This document shows positions 4,762 to 8,358 of a stretch of 8,358 bases of DNA, piece by piece (positions within the stretch are counted from its first letter, which is position 1; each line of letters begins with the position of its first letter). The position numbers and the translations under genes were made by a program. The notes below the pieces were generated by a model that was not told the DNA's origin, ran no database searches, and saw nothing but the letters and a program-made list of their open reading frames with translations. The DNA lies in assembly GCA_028876035.1 (NCBI GenBank), contig JAGWTK010000158.1, positions 1-8,358 on the forward strand. The letters run 5' to 3'. Origin of the DNA: Bacteroidota bacterium. Lineage in GTDB: Bacteria; Bacteroidota; Bacteroidia; Chitinophagales; Chitinophagaceae.

Positions 4762-6135
4762 CTAAAAATAAAGATGCGAAGTAATCATCTGCGGGAACAA
4801 ACCAAACAGGATCACCAGTGCAGCCAATACGACCAGCACCACGCGGAAACCTGAACTTGTTTCACGTACCTGCGGATTGCCTTCTTTGAAATACATGGCC
4901 TGGATAACGCGGAAATAATAGTACACACTCACGGCTGCACAAAGCACTGCGAAGAATACCAGCCACAGGTAAGCGCCGCTCTTTACAGCTGCGAGCAACA
5001 TATAATATTTGGCGAAGAAACCGGCGGTTGCAGGAATGCCTGCCAGCGAGAGAAGGAAGATGGTATTGGTGGCAGCCAGCAAGGGATGGGTCTTGCCCAG
5101 TCCGTTGAAACCGTCAAACGTATAATCTTTTACTTTCAGCAATACGGCGAAAATGCCAATGGTGGCGATGCTGTAAGCCGCAGCATACAGCAGGATACCT
5201 TCTTTGGCGATGGCACTGTACCCAAACAAAGCAAACAGCATAAAACCCGCTTGCGCGATACTGGAATAAGCCAGCATTCTTTTTACGCTCTGCTGGAATA
5301 CGGCGGTGATATTTCCAATGAACAGGGTTGCTGCAATAATAAACGCAATGGTCAGGCGCCAGTCGGCCAGGTTCACCCCAAAAGCCGCATCAAACAAACG
5401 AATAAAGGCAATAAAGACGGCTGCTTTCACGATCGTAGCCATGAAAGAGGTGAACACCGTGGGGGCGCCATCGTATACATCGGGCGTCCAGAAATGGAAA
5501 GGCGCAGCCGATACTTTGAACGACATGGCGATCAGCAGCAACAACAATCCCGCCGTGAGCAGGGGTGCCAGGCCTTCAAGCTGGTGCGACATATTCTCTA
5601 CTGCAAAAGAACCGGTCGCGCCATAAATCAGGGCAATACCCATCAGCATAATGCCGGTGGAGAATGAACCCATCAGGAAGTATTTCAGCGATGCTTCATT
5701 ACTCTTAAGATTGCGTTTATCGGTGCCTGTGAGAATATAGAGCGGAATGGAAATGATTTCTATGCCCAGGAACAACATCAGCAGGGTGTTGAAAGCGGAA
5801 GCGATACCAACGCCGCAAAGCACAAACAGGATCAATGCAAAATATTCCGCCTGGTGCGTGCCTACTTCTTCCACATCTTTTGCGCTCAGCAACAGGTAGA
5901 GCAAGGTAGATGCAAATGCAATGGTATTGAACAACAAACCAAAACGGTCGAAGACCAGCATGTTTCGTGTATCGATCTGGAACAACTGCCAATGACCCAT
6001 TTCTGCGATGTTCACCAGCAGCACCAGGGCCACGCCTGCGATCGCCAGGTTGCGGATGGCCGATTTCTTCGACAGAAATATGCCACTGAACATCATCAGT
6101 ACACCCCAGATAGCAGAAAGTATTATTGCATTCAT
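4762..6135 (-). CDS. nuoN: NADH-quinone oxidoreductase subunit N (complex I)
   Basis: NuoN is one of three antiporter-like membrane subunits that pump protons in the membrane arm of complex I. The 457 residues are hydrophobic almost throughout, as expected for the roughly 14 helices of the family. The proton-channel residues are in place: E126 in FLGIEIISIP (E133 of E. coli), K151 in ASLKYF, K207 in SFKVSAAPFHFWTPDVYDGAPT, K237 in TIVKAAVF, and K376 in GFFAKYYML (K395 of E. coli). The residue correspondences are from memory of the family. The gene follows nuoM after 17 bases with only a weak AGAAGA as ribosome site, and the two are clearly co-transcribed. No further nuo gene follows, so it ends the operon as seen here. 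The ATG at 6133-6135 is the first possible start in frame near the nuoM stop. Confidence 0.95.
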   Translation of the reverse strand: MNAIILSAIWGVLMMFSGIFLSKKSAIRNLAIAGVALVLLVNIAEMGHWQLFQIDTRNMLVFDRFGLLFNTIAFASTLLYLLLSAKDVEEVGTHQAEYFALILFVLCGVGIASAFNTLLMLFLGIEIISIPLYILTGTDKRNLKSNEASLKYFLMGSFSTGIMLMGIALIYGATGSFAVENMSHQLEGLAPLLTAGLLLLLIAMSFKVSAAPFHFWTPDVYDGAPTVFTSFMATIVKAAVFIAFIRLFDAAFGVNLADWRLTIAFIIAATLFIGNITAVFQQSVKRMLAYSSIAQAGFMLFALFGYSAIAKEGILLYAAAYSIATIGIFAVLLKVKDYTFDGFNGLGKTHPLLAATNTIFLLSLAGIPATAGFFAKYYMLLAAVKSGAYLWLVFFAVLCAAVSVYYYFRVIQAMYFKEGNPQVRETSSGFRVVLVVLAALVILFGLFPQMITSHLYF

Positions 6136-6153
6136 CTTGTCTAAAAATCTTCT

Positions 6154-7617
6154 TTATATGGATGTCTTCATGTACCGCAGGATCGAATCCACTGTATCAC
6201 TCGTGAGCTGCAGCATGGGTTTTGGATAGATACCGGTCAGGAATATCACAACCACAATAACCGACAAAGAAATCAATACCGGTGCGGTCGTGGGCGTGCC
6301 CGCTGCCGTACGCGCATTGGTATCTCCGTAAATAATTTTCTTGATCATGTTCAGCGTATACACCGCTGAAAGGATAATACAGATACCAGCCACCGCTGTA
6401 TCCAGCACACCAAACCTGGTCACCTGGCTGCCAAACACCCCGTTGAACATCATAAACTCGCCCACAAAGCCATTGGTGAGCGGCAGTGCAATATTGCCCA
6501 ATGCCACAATCACCAGCATAATCGCCAGCCCGGCATCTACCTTAGCGATACCGCCGAGTTCAGAGAGCTTACGGGTGCCGTATTTCTTTTCAATGGTATT
6601 GGCGATGATCCACAAGCCAATAATATTTACACCATGCGCAAACATCTGGAACATCACGCCCTGCAGTCCGCTTCTGTCGGATGCAAAAATGGCGAGACAC
6701 ATCAACCCAATATGCGCAATGGAAGAATAGGCGATCAATCGTTTTACATCGTCTTGCTGAATGGCAATCAAAGACGCATACACCATGCCTACCAGACAGA
6801 GCAGGGATACCGTATCACCCCAGAGATACACACCATCGGGCAATACCGGTGCTAACCAGCGCAGCATCGCAAACACACCCATTTTCACCATGATGCCACT
6901 CAATACCATCGTCACCGCCGTCGGTGCTTGTTCGTACGCATCCGGCTGCCAGGTATGAAAGGGCCAGATGGGCATCTTGATGGCGAAGGCTACAAACATT
7001 ACCCAGAACAACCAGTTTTGCTTGTCGGCCGATAAATGCAGGCTATTGTACCATACATCGATCGAAAAACTCTCACCTGCCTGGAAATAAATATAGAGCA
7101 GACCCACCAGCATAATCAATGAACCCACAAACGTATACACGAAGAATTTGAAAGTAGCCGCAATGCGTTTTTCGCCCCCCCAGATAGACGATAGAAAATA
7201 CACCGGTATCAGCGCCAGTTCCCAGAAGAAATAGAACAAGAGCGCATCCATCGAAAGAAATACGCCCATCAATCCGGCCTGGCTCAATAACATCAATGCA
7301 TAAAAACGATTCGCATTGGCATAGGTATTATTCCAGGTCGCAACAAATATCAGCGGAAAGGCAATAGCGGTAAGCAGACAAAGCAATTGTCCCATGCCAT
7401 CCAGCCCAACATGAAACCGGCTGTTGAACATGGGCAACCAGGGCACATCATACACGAGATGCGATTTGTCGTGCATCACGGTAAGCCCCAGCAGCGACAC
7501 CACCAGTACCAATATACTTGCAAGCAATGCCATCGACCTGGCCCCGCCCGCGCTCTTTACCGCGAACAAGCCAAGTCCGGCTACCAATGGAACCAATATC
7601 AGTAAGACTGCTATCAT
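6154..7617 (-). CDS. nuoM: NADH-quinone oxidoreductase subunit M (complex I)
   Basis: NuoM is the second antiporter-like proton-pumping subunit of the complex I membrane arm, between NuoL and NuoN. Its 487 residues carry the expected signatures: E133 in FFWELALIPVYFL (E144 of E. coli), K214 in FAIKMPIWPFHTWQPDAYEQAPT (K234), K245 in GIMVKMGVF (K265), H328 in MFAHG (H348), and E387 in GFVGEFMMF (E407), which is a Glu in NuoM where NuoN has Lys. The correspondences are recalled, not computed. The start ATG (7615-7617) is preceded by GGAGA with a 6-base spacer, unusually good for this phylum. Upstream lies a 118-base gap to nuoL that holds a REP-like palindrome, and downstream nuoN follows after 17 bases. 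Confidence 0.96.
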   Translation of the reverse strand: MIAVLLILVPLVAGLGLFAVKSAGGARSMALLASILVLVVSLLGLTVMHDKSHLVYDVPWLPMFNSRFHVGLDGMGQLLCLLTAIAFPLIFVATWNNTYANANRFYALMLLSQAGLMGVFLSMDALLFYFFWELALIPVYFLSSIWGGEKRIAATFKFFVYTFVGSLIMLVGLLYIYFQAGESFSIDVWYNSLHLSADKQNWLFWVMFVAFAIKMPIWPFHTWQPDAYEQAPTAVTMVLSGIMVKMGVFAMLRWLAPVLPDGVYLWGDTVSLLCLVGMVYASLIAIQQDDVKRLIAYSSIAHIGLMCLAIFASDRSGLQGVMFQMFAHGVNIIGLWIIANTIEKKYGTRKLSELGGIAKVDAGLAIMLVIVALGNIALPLTNGFVGEFMMFNGVFGSQVTRFGVLDTAVAGICIILSAVYTLNMIKKIIYGDTNARTAAGTPTTAPVLISLSVIVVVIFLTGIYPKPMLQLTSDTVDSILRYMKTSI

Positions 7618-7623
7618 AAGCGA

Positions 7624-7628
7624 TCTCC
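7624..7628 (-). promoter_or_regulatory. Shine-Dalgarno site of nuoM
   Basis: On the - strand GGAGA is followed by six bases and then the nuoM ATG. It is embedded in a 10-base palindrome, TCTCCGGAGA (7624-7633). The match supports the chosen nuoM start. Confidence 0.5.
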
Positions 7629-7672
7629 GGAGAGATAAATTTTATTTTTGTTTCTGGTCACTATCTCTAGAA

Positions 7673-7707
7673 CGTCATTCCCGCGTCCCGACGCGTCGGG
7701 AGGAATC
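7673..7707. repeat. REP-like palindromic element inside the nuo operon, copy 3
   Basis: The head CGTCAT is followed by ATTCC (7677-7681), CGCG, the perfect 16-base palindrome TCCCGACGCGTCGGGA (7686-7701) and GGAAT (7702-7706). The order and lengths match 4503-4532 base for base in architecture. It occupies the nuoL-nuoM gap, 29 bases after the nuoL stop. A transcript would fold into a strong hairpin on either strand. There is no T-run, so simple termination is unlikely. Confidence 0.75.
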
Positions 7708-7735
7708 TCCTTCTTAATAGGGCATCGTTCCCCTC

Positions 7736-8358
7736 CTACTTCTTCAAAAAGAACTGCAGCACAAACAGTATCACCATCCCCACAATCATCAGCAACACAT
7801 AACTGCCCACCTGTCCGCTTTGCAACAAGCGCAATTGCCGGCTACCATACTGCACGCCGCGTCCTACTGCATTCACCAGCCAATCGATACCTGCTTTTTC
7901 GATGCCTTTATCCAGGAAGGCGCCGAGTTTATCCAAGGGCTTCACCACGGCCGCATCATATATCTCATCCACATACCATTTGTTCGCCAGCAGTTTGCCC
8001 GCCCCTTCGGGTTCACCCAAAGAAGGCTTTTTGCTAAAGCGGCTCACCGCATATACGATAGCAGCAATCGCCAATGCTACCGACACGCCCATCATCATCA
8101 GTTCTTTCGAATGATCGGCCGCATGTACTTCGTGTAATTTATTAGAAGCAGCAAACACCGGCTCGAGGAAACGCTCCAGCCAATGCGCATCTTTTACCAA
8201 TACTTCCGGAATACCAATCCAGCCACCTGCCAGGGCCAATGCCGCCAATACAACCAATGGAATAGTCATTGCAGCCGGACTCTCATGCAAGTGATGTTCC
8301 TGCTCATGCGTACCACGGAATTTCCCGAGGAAAGTCGTTGCATACAAACGGAACATAT
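7736..8358 (-). CDS. nuoL: NADH-quinone oxidoreductase subunit L (complex I), C-terminal part
   Basis: The gene runs off the right edge, so only the last 206 to 207 residues are present and the Met at 8354-8356 is internal. MFRLYATTFLGKFRG and the following HEQEHHLHESPAAMTIPL are typical of the NuoL region after the antiporter core. Three hydrophobic segments are visible: about 29-49, 86-106, and 182-203 at the C-terminus. Between the last two lies an amphipathic stretch (WYVDEIYDAAVVKPLDKLG onward), where NuoL carries its long lateral helix along the membrane arm. NuoL is the distal proton-pumping subunit and in this operon is read before nuoM and nuoN. The functional Lys and Glu residues of the channel lie outside the window. 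Confidence 0.93.
   Translation of the reverse strand, partial: MFRLYATTFLGKFRGTHEQEHHLHESPAAMTIPLVVLAALALAGGWIGIPEVLVKDAHWLERFLEPVFAASNKLHEVHAADHSKELMMMGVSVALAIAAIVYAVSRFSKKPSLGEPEGAGKLLANKWYVDEIYDAAVVKPLDKLGAFLDKGIEKAGIDWLVNAVGRGVQYGSRQLRLLQSGQVGSYVLLMIVGMVILFVLQFFLKK

Noticed and set aside
5086..5667. 193-codon open frame on the + strand within nuoN
   Set aside because: It is antisense to a clearly conserved nuoN and gives a Gln/Gly-rich composition typical of a shadow frame, with no recognisable domain.
7677..7706. Palindrome in the nuoL-nuoM gap as an intrinsic terminator
   Set aside because: The hairpin is strong but has no T-run on the nuo transcript strand, and the downstream genes belong to the same complex.

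Overview
The window looks like chromosomal DNA of a Bacteroidota bacterium, most likely Chitinophagaceae or a close relative. This is inferred from three things: a C-terminal DUF5117/DUF4953-type zinc metalloprotease, the nuoL-nuoM-nuoN order with Bacteroidota-like proteins, and AT-rich short-repeat intergenic DNA with weak ribosome binding sites. No database search was possible.

Layout. On the + strand, 1-1385 is the 3' part of a secreted-type metzincin-like zinc metalloprotease, followed by a clear rho-independent hairpin at 1453-1482. A gene-free, convergent stretch (1386-2173) is filled with repeats: heptamer arrays, four ~105-bp imperfect repeat units built on CTATGTG, and an inverted copy of that motif block. 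The rest is coded on the - strand. There is a MacB/FtsX-type ABC transporter permease (2174-3448), a Dam-family adenine methyltransferase (3516-4442), a second repeat-rich gap (4443-4761), and the end of the respiratory complex I operon read nuoL (partial, 7736-8358), nuoM (6154-7617), nuoN (4762-6135).

How the genes work together. NuoL, NuoM and NuoN are the three antiporter-like proton-pumping subunits of NADH:quinone oxidoreductase, and nuoN appears to be the last gene of that operon. Its transcript would run into a hairpin-forming repeat at 4706-4748. The Dam-like enzyme has no restriction partner in view and is probably a solitary methylase. The permease has no ATPase gene next to it here. 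The metalloprotease is unrelated to these functions.

The most interesting material is non-coding. Several unrelated-looking short arrays share a strict 7-bp period and the same NNNNNAG phase on the + strand, and one abuts or overlaps each of two stop codons. At least two families of palindromic REP-like elements recur between genes, one of them inside the nuo operon. I see no convincing new protein system.
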